A program made the position numbers and the translations under genes. Shown here one piece after another: positions 27,701 through 36,383 of a stretch of 64,000 nt of DNA. This DNA comes from JAGXLC01 sp964585385 (lineage in GTDB: Bacteria; Bacteroidota; Bacteroidia; Bacteroidales; UBA12077), in the NCBI GenBank assembly GCA_964585385.1, contig CAZPDP010000001.1:1-64000 (forward strand), in the 5' to 3' direction. Every line of letters starts with the position of its first letter. Within the stretch, counting starts at the first letter, position 1. A model generated the notes under the pieces. The model saw only the letters and a list, made by a program, of their open reading frames with translations, searched no databases and was not told the DNA's origin.

Positions 27701-29772
27701 TACCCTCAAGATTTAAAAGTATAGATGTTAATGAATCAGGAAACTATTATTATCCATATGGTGATATTTATGAAATTGAAATAAGTGATACCGATATTGG
27801 GTCCAATTCTCTACAGGTCAGTCTTTCGGTTGACACAGGCAGACTGTCTTTAAGTTCAGTGGATAATCTACAGTTTGATTATGGAGATGGAATGAAGGAT
27901 GATTCGATGAGTTACAGGGGTACATTGTCACAAGTCAACGAAAGCCTGGACAGTCTTGAATATCTTGCACCGGATACTTTTGCTCTCTATGAAAGAGATA
28001 CATTGAGGATACGTGTAAATGACCAGGGTTATTCAGGTATCGGTCCTGCAAGGGAGGATTTAGCAATAAGCGATATTTATCTGAATAGAATGCCCTATGT
28101 TGACGAACCAATACCGGATCAGACCTTAAAAGAAGACACCGGATATGTATTTGTGGCTAATCTTGACAGTGTATTCTCTGACCCGGAAGGCAGAGAACTG
28201 GATTATAACATTGTAAAAAGTTTGAAATTGGATTATATCTTATCCAATGATTCGCTGGAAATTAAACCACACCAGGATGAATTTGGTATGGACTCACTGA
28301 TTATCCGGGCATATAACATTCTTGATTATAATACGGAATGGGCCTATGATACTGTGTTGGTTCAGATTTTGCCTGTAAATGATACGCCTAAAATTATTGT
28401 TCCGGATACTGTTTTCATTGCAGAAGATAATAAGTATGAGCAAGGCTTGAGCGCTTGGGTAGATGATGGAAATGATGATCACGATCTTGATTGGGAGGCT
28501 GAATTTCCAGAGCCTTTTTCAGACACAAATTATACGCTTACCATTGATAGTCAGAACACTATCAGCATTGAACCCATTCATAATTACAACGGCTCAGATT
28601 TAATGCAACTGCGTGTAACGGATACATCGGGAATCACAGATACGGCATTTACAATAGTTGATGTTACACCTGTAAATGATCCGCCTTATTTTGTGAACTT
28701 TCCGGATACAGTAACCTTGCACTGTGATAAACCTATAGATACAGTTAACTTATATGATATTACCGAAGATCCGGAATTACCGGATACTGCTCTGATTTAT
28801 GATAGAGGTTCACATGGTTCAGGCTTTAATAGCAGAATTGATTCCAATCTGTTTATACTGGAAGGTAACATGGATCCAGTTAATACCGGCTCATATAGTG
28901 TAGTCATTGGAGTCAAAGATTCAGTTCATAACTATGTAACCAAAACAATGACTGTAGTGGTACAAGGTCCTACTGAAAATACCATTCATGTTGACACATG
29001 TGATAGTTATACTGTCCCGAGCGGTGATGAGACCTGGGCCTTTTCAGGCACGTACCGGGATACAATTCCAAACCAGTTTGGATGTGACAGTATATTAACA
29101 ATTGATCTGACGATAACAACCACAACTATAACAGTCAACGAATCAGCATGTGATAGCTTCACAGTACCAAGTGGTGACGAAACATATTACAATTCAGGAA
29201 CATACCAGGATACCTTACAGACAGAAACAGGCTGCGACAGTATAATAACATTTAACTTAACTGTTACTCAAATTGATACTTCTGTGAGACAAAGTGGAGC
29301 TGTACTTACTTCTAATGCCAGCCTGGCAAATTCCTATCAATGGCTGGATTGTGACGATGGTTACAGTGAGATCAGCGGAGAAACCAGCGCCACCTTTGAA
29401 GCCTCTTCAAACGGCAGTTACTCTGTGATGATCACCAAAGGCAATTGTACGGATACTTCCAACTGTCATACAGTAACTTCAATTGATGATGGAGATGATG
29501 ATGATCAAACCGGAATAGTAGAAAACACCTTTGATCATTCCATCAGCATGTTTCCTAACCCAACCACAGGTAAACTGCTAATTGAAATGGGTGCCACGCA
29601 CAGAGAATTGAATGTGCGGGTAAGCGATCTTTCCGGAGGCGTGGTACAGAAGCAAACTTTCAGCAACACAGGTCAGTTCGAACTGAATATAGATGAACAA
29701 CCTGGAATTTACATCATAAGGATCTGGGACAATGATGGTAAACAAGCCATAATGAAAGTGCTGAAGGAATAG
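24718..29772 (+). CDS. Giant secreted FG-GAP/VCBS repeat protein with T9SS sorting domain
   Basis: A 1684-residue surface or secreted protein. The signal peptide is long (about 1-42, core LGMLILVLTLLTQ, cleavage after SFAQ). Two blocks of FG-GAP/VCBS repeats (about 55-415 and 555-870) contain many Ca2+-loop motifs such as DYDNDGDLDLL. Each block is followed by an Fn3-like domain (KVTLSWSPSSD..; IELSWSAASD..). Next come cadherin-like modules with PVNDTPKI and PVNDPPYF (about 990-1418), two Cys-containing CDSYTVPSGDET repeats (about 1421-1518), an Ig-like module, a DDGDDDD linker and a type A T9SS C-terminal domain (MFPNPTTGKLLIEM.. to MKVLKE). It is likely an adhesin or scaffold bound to the cell surface. 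Confidence 0.92.
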   Translation: MQQLYSSSDNDFYSFFKKVPFKKLGMLILVLTLLTQSNSFAQFTEITPDIDSVYNSSVDWGDYDRDGDLDILLSGKDTSQTDTIITRIYENTGSGNFNDINAGLTGVYAGQVEWWDYNNDNYPDIILAGISDNNYVVQLYKNDQTGGFIPVSVTFNSTDSTILAPFDIGDYNNYGKLDIVFNGQGSTTLYRNSGNGNFVVTNSALTDDVSYGDIKFGDYDNDGDLDLLTAEGTEFNNQIFLYENKGDGNFQQSVDLTYHTTPHGASYPQKIYDVEWNDFNNDGRLDILLSYIYDGSTLGFPVQILLNEGDVSFRGHWIEDEFTDITAELVKSGDFNNDGNVDVFVTGTDGIYSEPLHIPRLYKNNGDTTFTEVGPAIDSVNNGAMEWGDYDNDQDLDMLLSGISQDGTPVTKIYRNETGSSNNIPSTPANLKSKSTAGKVTLSWSPSSDAESTAKGVSYNLWVSPVSSPADTFVVSPMANDTMSSGQHGKRYVVDHGNAGRDTSWNLFRLPAGTYYWSVQAIDGAYEGSPFAAEDTFTVPQKDFKDTLNTNFIQVSGDVSWVDYDRDNDLDVLITGKDTTVLYENNGSGSFTGTTFPQLGADEYVSWADVDEDGDLDFIIENYLYINEEGSYSQNYISTQGYKYEWGDFDNDGDLDLFSYGDNGAGLYRNNGNNEFSDWIWEESFISIKTADFGDYDNDGDLDIIYAHANDVKLFENQNGDPVDKGSILNISGNSYIEWGDYNNDGYLDILFMDYDDKTGVLKNNGNGTFTEVVLSDRGYGSGNNPVRWIDIDNDSDLDILITDGNNEPGTPSTRLYHNKGNDNFEYSLLGIPSLEYSSIAVGDAEKDGDLDILLSGKDTSGNEFAEIYENKTTVSNTVPSAPTNPVVNYIESDSIELSWSAASDNETPTDGLRYNVRMGTSIDSVDTRSPMADTGTGFRYIVDEGAIAEEKTYLVLNPDSIYYWQVQAVDAAYAGGEFSAIDSFSVNSPPQIDIPSRFKSIDVNESGNYYYPYGDIYEIEISDTDIGSNSLQVSLSVDTGRLSLSSVDNLQFDYGDGMKDDSMSYRGTLSQVNESLDSLEYLAPDTFALYERDTLRIRVNDQGYSGIGPAREDLAISDIYLNRMPYVDEPIPDQTLKEDTGYVFVANLDSVFSDPEGRELDYNIVKSLKLDYILSNDSLEIKPHQDEFGMDSLIIRAYNILDYNTEWAYDTVLVQILPVNDTPKIIVPDTVFIAEDNKYEQGLSAWVDDGNDDHDLDWEAEFPEPFSDTNYTLTIDSQNTISIEPIHNYNGSDLMQLRVTDTSGITDTAFTIVDVTPVNDPPYFVNFPDTVTLHCDKPIDTVNLYDITEDPELPDTALIYDRGSHGSGFNSRIDSNLFILEGNMDPVNTGSYSVVIGVKDSVHNYVTKTMTVVVQGPTENTIHVDTCDSYTVPSGDETWAFSGTYRDTIPNQFGCDSILTIDLTITTTTITVNESACDSFTVPSGDETYYNSGTYQDTLQTETGCDSIITFNLTVTQIDTSVRQSGAVLTSNASLANSYQWLDCDDGYSEISGETSATFEASSNGSYSVMITKGNCTDTSNCHTVTSIDDGDDDDQTGIVENTFDHSISMFPNPTTGKLLIEMGATHRELNVRVSDLSGGVVQKQTFSNTGQFELNIDEQPGIYIIRIWDNDGKQAIMKVLKE

Positions 29773-29780
29773 AGGGTTAA

Positions 29781-29826
29781 TTAGCCGTGAATGCGAAACT
29801 TAGCTTTCATCACGGCTAATTTTTCT
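29781..29826 (+). terminator. Rho-independent terminator of the T9SS gene
   Basis: TTAGCCGTGA (29781-29790) and TCACGGCTAA (29810-29819) form a perfect 10-bp stem followed by TTTTTC, nine bases after the stop codon. Confidence 0.88.
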
Positions 29827-30039
29827 ATTGACTTTTTTTAGTTTTTCCGCTTATCGCGACGCCCCTGAAACCTGCTGATGGACACCCTTAAGATGCTGAA
29901 TATCATCTTCCTTTATTTTCGATGCAGTAGAGATTTTCGTATATTTAAAGTCTCAAACCACACGTCATGACTGAAAGAGATATAATCAAAGGAAATCTCT
30001 CGTTTGTTAAAAAAATATATCTACCTACCCGGGCCTATC

Positions 30040-31524
30040 TTAGAAAAAACTATATTCAATGGAGAGATGGATGTTGAAATTCCAGTCTCCCTCTTTCAGG
30101 TGGAGCATTCCTGCAGTATAATTCATTTCTGGCGCGGGAATATTTATATTGCGGTGATACAATGAAAAACCTCCACTAAATCGTAACCTTGGAGAAAAAT
30201 AGTAATACCCGGAAAGACCGGTTCGAAAAAAATAATCAGTTTTTTCACCCCATGCTTTGTAATCATTTAGATTTTCAAATTCATTTTCTTCCTGGAAAAA
30301 GCGGTAATAATATCCCTGAATGTAATACCTGTAATAACTTCTTGAATCAGGAAACCAGCCCAGGGTGTATTGAAAAGAGGCATTCAGGGCCTGCCGGTTA
30401 TGTTTTATTTTAGAGACTGCCTGATTATCATTATGTTCATAAATCTCGTAGCCATAGGAGAGTCCTCCCTGAAAGGAGCTATGCCAGTAAAGGTTATGAG
30501 GTTTTTCATAGTCGTATTCGAGTAATCCTCTGACGCCATAATATCTGTTCCTATAGTTAATTTTATCAATTTGACTGGATAAATTTTTATCTCTCTCATA
30601 TTTGCGAAAATAATTGTACCAGGGTTCTATGCCAAACGAGAACCTGGAACCTGCGCCCCTCTGAGGATTATTGGCATACCGCCAGTAATCGTTCATTGTT
30701 GTAAAATATTCAATATCGGTTTTATCCAGGAAATTATGTTTGTTTAGAAAAGAATCGAGCCTGGTTAATTCGTAAACCCTGCGATTACGGGTATCAAAAA
30801 AACGCTCGTTTTTAATTTCTGCTATCTCTCTGGCAAAGGCCAGGATTTCGTCTCTGGAAGGTTGTTGTTTGAGTTTGCCCCTTTTTGAAAGCTGGTCTAT
30901 TATATATACAGCCATTCGTGCATCCTGGAGGGGTTCAACTCTTCCTTTGCCGACCTTTAGTGGGATTGAAACTTCAACATTTTTTCTTTCATTTGTATGA
31001 ATGCTTTTGTTCGATGTAGTATCGGGTGTGCTGGTTTGATTGTAAATGCTAAAATTCAAATTTGACAGATAGAAGTTTGATTCGATGAAAAACAGATTGT
31101 TGAAATAGAAACGGTTGTTGCTGTTACCGGAGAAAGCGAATCCCCATTTATTATAGTTACTGTTTGTCGTTATACCGGATTCTTGATTTTTACCGTTATT
31201 GTATACTCCTGATATATTTAATGAAGCATTTTGGTTCCCCTGGTAGTCTCTCGAGTTGTAATATCCCTGGTATCTTGTTTCCAGATTTGAACTAAAATTT
31301 AAATTTGACGCATTTATGGTGTTCCTTTCATACGGGAAGTAAAGGTTTTTGAAGTCATCATAGTTTCCGCCACCTCCTGTTGAAAATTTCAAATCAAGTT
31401 GATGACGTTCCAGTTGGGGGAGTTTGTATAATTCTAAGTTGAATGAATCGATTTGAGCTATGGTGTTTAGGTTGCAAAAAATTAAACTTATAGAAAACAG
31501 GAGAACTGAAAAAAGATGCTTCAT
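30040..31524 (-). CDS. Hypothetical outer-membrane beta-barrel protein
   Basis: A 494-residue protein with a signal peptide (about 1-23: MKHLFSVLLFSISLIFC..IAQ). The rest is rich in alternating aromatic strands (WGFAFSGNSNNRFYFNNLFF, RYYGVRGLLEYDY, YYRYYIQGYYYRFF) and ends in an aromatic residue (IEYSFF), the usual C-terminal signature of outer-membrane barrels. A short helical segment (about 195-260) interrupts the strands. I do not recognise a named family. It lies convergent to the T9SS gene but on its own transcript. Confidence 0.75.
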   Translation of the reverse strand: MKHLFSVLLFSISLIFCNLNTIAQIDSFNLELYKLPQLERHQLDLKFSTGGGGNYDDFKNLYFPYERNTINASNLNFSSNLETRYQGYYNSRDYQGNQNASLNISGVYNNGKNQESGITTNSNYNKWGFAFSGNSNNRFYFNNLFFIESNFYLSNLNFSIYNQTSTPDTTSNKSIHTNERKNVEVSIPLKVGKGRVEPLQDARMAVYIIDQLSKRGKLKQQPSRDEILAFAREIAEIKNERFFDTRNRRVYELTRLDSFLNKHNFLDKTDIEYFTTMNDYWRYANNPQRGAGSRFSFGIEPWYNYFRKYERDKNLSSQIDKINYRNRYYGVRGLLEYDYEKPHNLYWHSSFQGGLSYGYEIYEHNDNQAVSKIKHNRQALNASFQYTLGWFPDSRSYYRYYIQGYYYRFFQEENEFENLNDYKAWGEKTDYFFRTGLSGYYYFSPRLRFSGGFSLYHRNINIPAPEMNYTAGMLHLKEGDWNFNIHLSIEYSFF

Positions 31525-31606
31525 TTAAAATAGTTTTTAGGGTTTATGATAAATTAAAGATAATATTTTTTTGATTTTTCCAAAAAGCGGCAAGCACAAG
31601 ACTATT

Positions 31607-31665
31607 TTTTAACCACAGAGGGCTACGGAGTAAACTCAGAGAACCGCAGAGGTTGGTTTTTTTTA
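31607..31665. repeat. ACCACAGAG-type interspersed sequence
   Basis: AACCACAGAGGGCTACGGAG near 31611 and AACCGCAGAGGTTGGTT near 31642 belong to the short accacagag repeats that recur in intergenic DNA of many environmental bacteria. AACC and GGTT at the ends are inverted. Only one copy is visible here. Confidence 0.45.
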
Positions 31666-31764
31666 ATATTTCCAGGGATGATTAATTGGATCCGGGATTT
31701 TTATCCGTGAACCAATAAACATTTTTAGTTGTCTTTAGTCAGTATATTATTACAGGTATATATT

Positions 31765-33324
31765 ATGGGAAAGAATTCTCAATTCAGGTTATTTACAGAC
31801 AAACAGGTATTTATAACAACAGTTATAGGAGGACCTCTGGCTTCCGGCTTGATGCTGGCGTTTAACTTTAAAACAACCGGTCAAAAGAAGAAAACACGGT
31901 TGGTAAAATGGATGGGTATACTGGCTCAGCTACTCATCATGATATTGAATATCTTTATTGCTGAAACCAATTTATTCCCGGGCAGGGATATGGATGATGC
32001 CGGTTTGAAGGGACTGAGCCTGGTTATACTCCTTTTTCTGTTTTTCCATATTCTTTTGGCCATTGTTTTTTGGTTTAACAGGAGTCGAATCCGTGGAAGC
32101 AGACTATCAAAAATTATCCAGGACCAGGGTGTTGCTTTTTCTTTTTTCCGCGTGTTGCCTTATTTGCTATTGGGATTGGGTCTTACCGTTTACTTCATTA
32201 TTAGCGGTCTCTTTTGGTTTATTTTTACTGTGATTTACCTGTTGCCCAATATTTATCTATACAATCATATAATTAAGCTAATCAGAAACAGGAAGCTACG
32301 GATTGTTTTTACTTTTTTATTTGTATTCCTTGTGGTACTGTTTCCTGCCGGAGAAGCGCTGGAACATTCAAACATCAGTTCAGTAGCCCAGCCAGCTCTC
32401 TGGGTTGGGTATTACTATCTGCCGGTCCTGCTTTATCTGTTTCTCTTCTATCTATTGTACGATTTGATTAAGCTTTTGATAAGGATGGGTAAACCTTCAC
32501 TCAGAGCAATATTGAATGAACACAGATCGAGGCTGATTTCCTTTATTATTCTAGTTTTTGTAACGGCTGGAATTACCGGTAAAGGGATTTATAATTTCAA
32601 TCACCCTCAGATTCATACATACACGATAGAAATACCACAAAAACAGTCGCATATAGAAAACCTGAGCATTGCAATGGCTGCTGATTTTCACTTTAGTGAT
32701 CGAACCGGTAAGAAATTTATCAGGTGCTTTGTTGAAAAAATGAACTCCATCAATCCTGATTTGGTATTGCTTCCCGGAGATTTGATAGAAACCATGCCTG
32801 GGAAGAAAAAGAAGGGGTATATTCAAAATCAACTAAGGAAAATTGAATCAGCTTATGGCGTTTTTGCAGTGGAAGGCAATCATGAACTTTATGGAGACAA
32901 TGGGAAAACCGCATTTTTTGATAAAACAGGTATCATGTTTTTGAAAGATACGGTTCGCCGGTTTGATAAGGCTTTTTACCTTGTTGGTAGAAAAGACCGG
33001 CATAACAGGGAAAGAAAGGATCTAAAGCAATTACTGCACTCTACTTCCGGCAATTTGCCAGTCATTGTAATGGATCATCAACCCTATGAGCTAAAAAAAG
33101 CAGCAGGAACAAATATTGATATTCATGTTTCCGGACATACCCACCACGGTCAGTTATTCCCCTTTAATTATATCACTGAGGCTATTTACAGAATCAGCTG
33201 GGGACATGAAAAGATCAACAACACCCATTTTTTCGTCACATGTGGAGCACAAGGGTGGGGTCCACCGGTTAAAACCTCTTCTTATTCAGAAATTATGGAG
33301 ATTAAGATTAATTTTACAGAGTAG
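31765..33324 (+). CDS. Membrane metallophosphoesterase
   Basis: A protein of about 519 residues from the ATG at 31765 (an in-frame TTG 36 bp earlier is less likely). The N-terminal half holds about seven hydrophobic helices. The C-terminal third is a calcineurin-like phosphoesterase with metal-ligand motifs AADFHFSD, LLPGDLIE, EGNHELYGD and HVSGHTHHGQLFPF. This is the YkuE/YaeI-type layout with a membrane domain. Some members hydrolyse UDP-2,3-diacylglucosamine or other lipids, but no substrate can be assigned here. Confidence 0.87.
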   Translation: MGKNSQFRLFTDKQVFITTVIGGPLASGLMLAFNFKTTGQKKKTRLVKWMGILAQLLIMILNIFIAETNLFPGRDMDDAGLKGLSLVILLFLFFHILLAIVFWFNRSRIRGSRLSKIIQDQGVAFSFFRVLPYLLLGLGLTVYFIISGLFWFIFTVIYLLPNIYLYNHIIKLIRNRKLRIVFTFLFVFLVVLFPAGEALEHSNISSVAQPALWVGYYYLPVLLYLFLFYLLYDLIKLLIRMGKPSLRAILNEHRSRLISFIILVFVTAGITGKGIYNFNHPQIHTYTIEIPQKQSHIENLSIAMAADFHFSDRTGKKFIRCFVEKMNSINPDLVLLPGDLIETMPGKKKKGYIQNQLRKIESAYGVFAVEGNHELYGDNGKTAFFDKTGIMFLKDTVRRFDKAFYLVGRKDRHNRERKDLKQLLHSTSGNLPVIVMDHQPYELKKAAGTNIDIHVSGHTHHGQLFPFNYITEAIYRISWGHEKINNTHFFVTCGAQGWGPPVKTSSYSEIMEIKINFTE

Positions 33325-33493
33325 CTTTTTGTCAAAGAATAATTTTTCAGGGATAAATTGGGATATTTTTACAGACCTTTGTTTTTCTTTGAACTTATTT
33401 GACCCTTATAATGTATAAATAGATGATTATTACAATAGAAATCAAATAAATAGGTTTACTAATATAGTATCAATTATTATACAAACATTTATT

Positions 33494-33949
33494 ATGTATT
33501 TTTATCCGAATAAAAGAGCAATTACTAATTTTAACCCGCGTTGGTCATTATATATGCTATTGATTGGCATATTTTTTATAAGCCTTGTCTCTTGTCAGCA
33601 AGAGAGAGATTTTTATTTAAAAAGAACAGATATTGTTCCCATTAGTGGATATATAATTCCAGAAACGATGGGGTTATCTGACACTGTGCAGATTTCAGCT
33701 ACTGCCGAAGCGCCTAATGGCTGTTGGAATAACCTGAATTTTGTATATAAGGAGATTTCGGATTCCATATTTACACTTACTGCTTATGGAATCTTCGAGA
33801 CAACCGGTACATGCCCGGAAGGAATAGTCACTAAAGATACAACATTTGATTTTATACCTAAGAAAGCGGGAGCAAACCTCTTCTATATAACAGAAAATTC
33901 CTATACCATTCAGGTTGATACCATTTTTGTTGATAAAAGGGATTCGTAA
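33494..33949 (+). CDS. Hypothetical lipoprotein
   Basis: A 151-residue protein with a type II signal sequence: hydrophobic core MLLIGIFFISLVSC, with the lipobox LVSC giving a lipidated Cys at about residue 34. The ATG at 33494 leaves a 20-residue basic extension; the ATG at 33554 would give a more typical signal peptide. The mature part is beta-rich with Cys-containing NGCWNNLNF and TGTCPEG segments that could form a disulfide. No family recognised. Not obviously linked to its neighbours. Confidence 0.7.
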   Translation: MYFYPNKRAITNFNPRWSLYMLLIGIFFISLVSCQQERDFYLKRTDIVPISGYIIPETMGLSDTVQISATAEAPNGCWNNLNFVYKEISDSIFTLTAYGIFETTGTCPEGIVTKDTTFDFIPKKAGANLFYITENSYTIQVDTIFVDKRDS

Positions 33950-34055
33950 AGATATTTTTCTCCCTGGGTTACTTATTTCTTAACTGCTTAAACATTTTGC
34001 CGTTCTTAAGTTAATTGACTGTAGTAAGTTTCTGGTATAAAACATCATCATTATT

Positions 34056-34595
34056 ATGAATAAATTGCTTACAATAACCTCAAACGAGGATTTACCCGCT
34101 CAATATAGGAATTCACCCATTGAGAATCTTTTTTGTTACCACAATCTGGGTGCCAATGGAGTCTCATACACAAGGGCAAAGATAATTATAGCCACTTGTA
34201 TGGATCACAGGGTTGAACTGAAACTACCTGATAAATTCGCTTTTGTAATAAGAACAGGGGGAGCCAATATCCAATACAGCACGTTTCATATTTCTTATGC
34301 ATTGGCCGTTGGAAACATCAGACACATTGCCTTAATAGGTCATACAGACTGTGGTATGATGAATCTGGAAGAAAGGAAACAAAAATTTATTGATGGGCTT
34401 TCGCAGAATGCTGCATGGAATAAAGAAGAAGCAGGAATACATTTCGAAAGGGAGGCTCCTGAATTTGAAATCGGGGATAGTATTCGTTTTACTCTTAAGC
34501 AAAAAGAACAACTAGAGAATCGTTATCCGGGTGTTCAAATTGCTCCGGTTATCTATAAGGTAGAAGATAACCAGTTGTACCTTATTGAAGAATGA
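34056..34595 (+). CDS. Beta-class carbonic anhydrase-like protein
   Basis: A 179-residue protein with the zinc-site pattern of beta-carbonic anhydrases: ATCMDHR (first Cys and the Asp-Arg dyad, about 48-54), then RTGGAN and LIGHTDCGM (His and second Cys, about 92-100). It would hydrate CO2 to bicarbonate. The short form with a loop of polar residues after HTDC resembles atypical beta-CAs, so another reaction of the fold is possible. It has an intergenic terminator after it and stands alone. Confidence 0.82.
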   Translation: MNKLLTITSNEDLPAQYRNSPIENLFCYHNLGANGVSYTRAKIIIATCMDHRVELKLPDKFAFVIRTGGANIQYSTFHISYALAVGNIRHIALIGHTDCGMMNLEERKQKFIDGLSQNAAWNKEEAGIHFEREAPEFEIGDSIRFTLKQKEQLENRYPGVQIAPVIYKVEDNQLYLIEE

Positions 34596-34621
34596 AATTT
34601 ATGACTGTTGAGCTCCTAAAT

Positions 34622-34650
34622 AAAAAAGCCGGCGATTACCGGCTTTCATG
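34622..34650. terminator. Terminator between carbonic anhydrase and osmC
   Basis: AAAGCCGG (34625-34632) pairs with CCGGCTTT (34639-34646). On the minus strand a TTTTTT run follows, so it serves osmC best and probably the convergent gene as well. Confidence 0.8.
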
Positions 34651-34656
34651 TTTTGT

Positions 34657-35067
34657 TCAGGAATTGACCTCACTAATAGTTTTCGTGTAGGTATTTAGCT
34701 TGGGCGCTTCTTCCAGGTGCCTTTTAACAGCGCACAAGTTAGCTGATTTGACCACAGCTTCCCTGTATTTTTCCGGGAAATCATCCGGTATTTGAATCTC
34801 TAAATCAATCTGGTCAATCAATCGCTTTTCTCTGTTATAGCTTATTTTTTGAATAATTTTAATGTTTTCTGCTGACAACCCCCGCTGGTCGCAGAAATTT
34901 TTGACGTAGATGCCTGCACATGTCCCGATGGAAGCCAGAAATAAACTGAAAGGTTCAGGTGCTGAGGCGTCTCCACCGGCTTGCACAGGCTGATCGGTCT
35001 TGATTACCTGGCCATTTAATGAGGCATTTACTTTCTTGTTTCCTTCAAAAGATATTTCCATATTCAT
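34657..35067 (-). CDS. OsmC family protein
   Basis: A 136-residue OsmC/Ohr-fold protein. EPFSLFLASIGTCAGIYVKNFCDQRG (about 36-61) carries the first reactive Cys, and VVKSANLCAVKRHLEEAP carries the second (about residue 112). Members reduce organic or lipid hydroperoxides through this Cys pair. A second OsmC domain is fused to a hydrolase at 41594-42811. Confidence 0.88.
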   Translation of the reverse strand: MNMEISFEGNKKVNASLNGQVIKTDQPVQAGGDASAPEPFSLFLASIGTCAGIYVKNFCDQRGLSAENIKIIQKISYNREKRLIDQIDLEIQIPDDFPEKYREAVVKSANLCAVKRHLEEAPKLNTYTKTISEVNS

Positions 35068-35269
35068 AATTGTTCTGTTTTTTATTTAATTATTTAAACA
35101 TTCAAATAGATACATTGTTGTATCAAAAATCCTGCCACGAAATTTATGAAGGATGATTCCTGTCAGAGTGTCGTGTCTTTGGTGAAAATTTAAACATTTG
35201 ATTTTTATATCTGATATTATTAAATTTAGCAGTTTGCAAAATTAATTCCTTGTTGGCTTTTATCTTATT

Positions 35270-35647
35270 ATGATTTATTCAGAATTTAACAAAGAAGAGG
35301 GTATACTGGAAGTAAATTACAAAGGAAATATTACTTTGGAAGATTTATTAGAGCATGGAACCTTTATTACCTCTGATAGCAGTTTACCCCGGGATCTGAA
35401 AATATTAACCGATGCCCGGGGAGCAAATTACCAATTCGGGCTGGATAAAATGAATACTTTAATTGAGGCTCTCAGAAACAATCTTAAATATTATAACAGC
35501 ATAAAAAATGCCTTTGTATATTCTTCTCCAGTAGAAACGGCATATTCCGTTTATCTGGGATCAAATAAGAAACTTGAAAAATATTATCATGCAGTTTTTT
35601 CGAGTGTTGAAGAAGCCAAATCATGGTTACTTGGCACAAAATTGTGA
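35270..35647 (+). CDS. Small STAS/SpoIIAA-like protein (unassigned)
   Basis: A 125-residue soluble protein of alternating strands and helices: IYSEFNKEEGILEVNYKGN, ITLEDLLEH, LKILTDARGANYQF, MNTLIEALRNN, AFVYSSPVETAYSVYL, and a final VEEAKSWLLG helix. The order resembles the STAS/SpoIIAA-like fold seen in many Bacteroidota single-domain proteins. There is no clear phospho-Ser motif. Repeat A copy 3 follows 32 bp after the stop codon. Confidence 0.65.
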   Translation: MIYSEFNKEEGILEVNYKGNITLEDLLEHGTFITSDSSLPRDLKILTDARGANYQFGLDKMNTLIEALRNNLKYYNSIKNAFVYSSPVETAYSVYLGSNKKLEKYYHAVFSSVEEAKSWLLGTKL

Positions 35648-35679
35648 ACCAATACAAATTTTAATGCTATTGGTTTAAA

Positions 35680-35738
35680 CCGAATAATTAACTTCGTTGA
35701 GGGCTTCGCCGTTCAAGAATTATTCGGGTCTCCGACAG
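35680..35738 (-). repeat. Structured interspersed repeat A, copy 3 (shortened, inverted)
   Basis: On the minus strand this copy keeps the conserved core with perfect 10-bp ends CCGAATAATT / AATTATTCGG (35680-35727) and part of the CTGTCGGAGAC hairpin (35728-35738). The upstream hairpins of copies 1 and 2 are missing or too diverged to align. Confidence 0.75.
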
Positions 35739-35894
35739 AGATTCTTTTCTAATATGGTATATTAATCCTTATTTTTTTCATTCAAATTTTGTTAATTTGT
35801 ATTCATGCCTGGCATTTAGCCTGCAATTATCATTTAAACAGGTTAGAGAAGTCTTGCATTATTAGTTTGTAATTTTTAATTCAATACATCCTTT

Positions 35895-36113
35895 ATGGGA
35901 AATCTTGGTGAGCTGACAGAATTGGGAAAAATTGTTCTTCTTGTTATAGTATTACTAATTGTCTGGTTATTTCTAAGGAAGATGGGGAGAAAAAATAAGG
36001 GAAGATCTTTTAAAAGTCCCAGCTTAAGGCATCTTAGACATCGCTTCTTAAAAGGTGATATTACGAAGGAGGAATATGACAGGCAGAAAAAACGATTTAA
36101 AGATGAGAATTAA
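35895..36113 (+). CDS. Small membrane protein with SHOCT-like C-terminus
   Basis: A 72-residue protein: one transmembrane helix (about 11-27, IVLLVIVLLIVWLFL), a basic linker, then a short helical module with the SHOCT-type pattern RHRFLKGDITKEEYDRQKKRF. SHOCT modules are short and often oligomerise or bind nucleic acid or partner proteins. Function unknown. It lies between repeat A3 and repeat B1. Confidence 0.75.
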   Translation: MGNLGELTELGKIVLLVIVLLIVWLFLRKMGRKNKGRSFKSPSLRHLRHRFLKGDITKEEYDRQKKRFKDEN

Positions 36114-36245
36114 TTAAATTTTTCTACCACCTTTAAGAGAACATGTATTCCTCTGTTCTCTATGTATTTTTGTCTAATAAAAAAGTCTTTTTATCAAGAA
36201 TTATTACAAATGTGCGCTTACAAAAAATATTTGCCTTAACTTGTA

Positions 36246-36383
36246 CCTAAGTTGAGCGGTTTTCCCTATTTTTATCGGGATAGTGAAAAAGCGCTTTACT
36301 TATCCGGCAGCTGCCGTACGACTTAGAAATTGTCGGATTTTCACCGAATGGGCAGGCAGTGAGCGAAAATCGCTCAATTTGGG
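36246..36383. repeat. MITE-like repeat B, complete copy
   Basis: A 138-bp non-coding element with 19-bp terminal inverted repeats (36246-36264 and 36365-36383). Three of the 19 positions differ, and all three are G-T wobbles, so the ends pair fully as RNA. The right end also contains its own hairpin GAGCG-AAAAT-CGCTC. TTGTA occurs directly at both flanks (36241-36245 and 36384-36388), consistent with a 5-bp target duplication. Inside is the palindrome CGGCAGCTGCCG. Confidence 0.65.

Noticed and set aside
29967..30077. A 36-codon plus-strand frame (MTERDIIKG...) after the T9SS terminator
   Set aside because: It overlaps the 3' end of the minus-strand barrel gene, has no family similarity I recognise and no promoter; the downstream half is a shadow of the real gene.
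31729..31764. TTG start for the metallophosphoesterase
   Set aside because: The ATG at 31765 gives a normal membrane N-terminus, and nothing supports the extra 12 residues.
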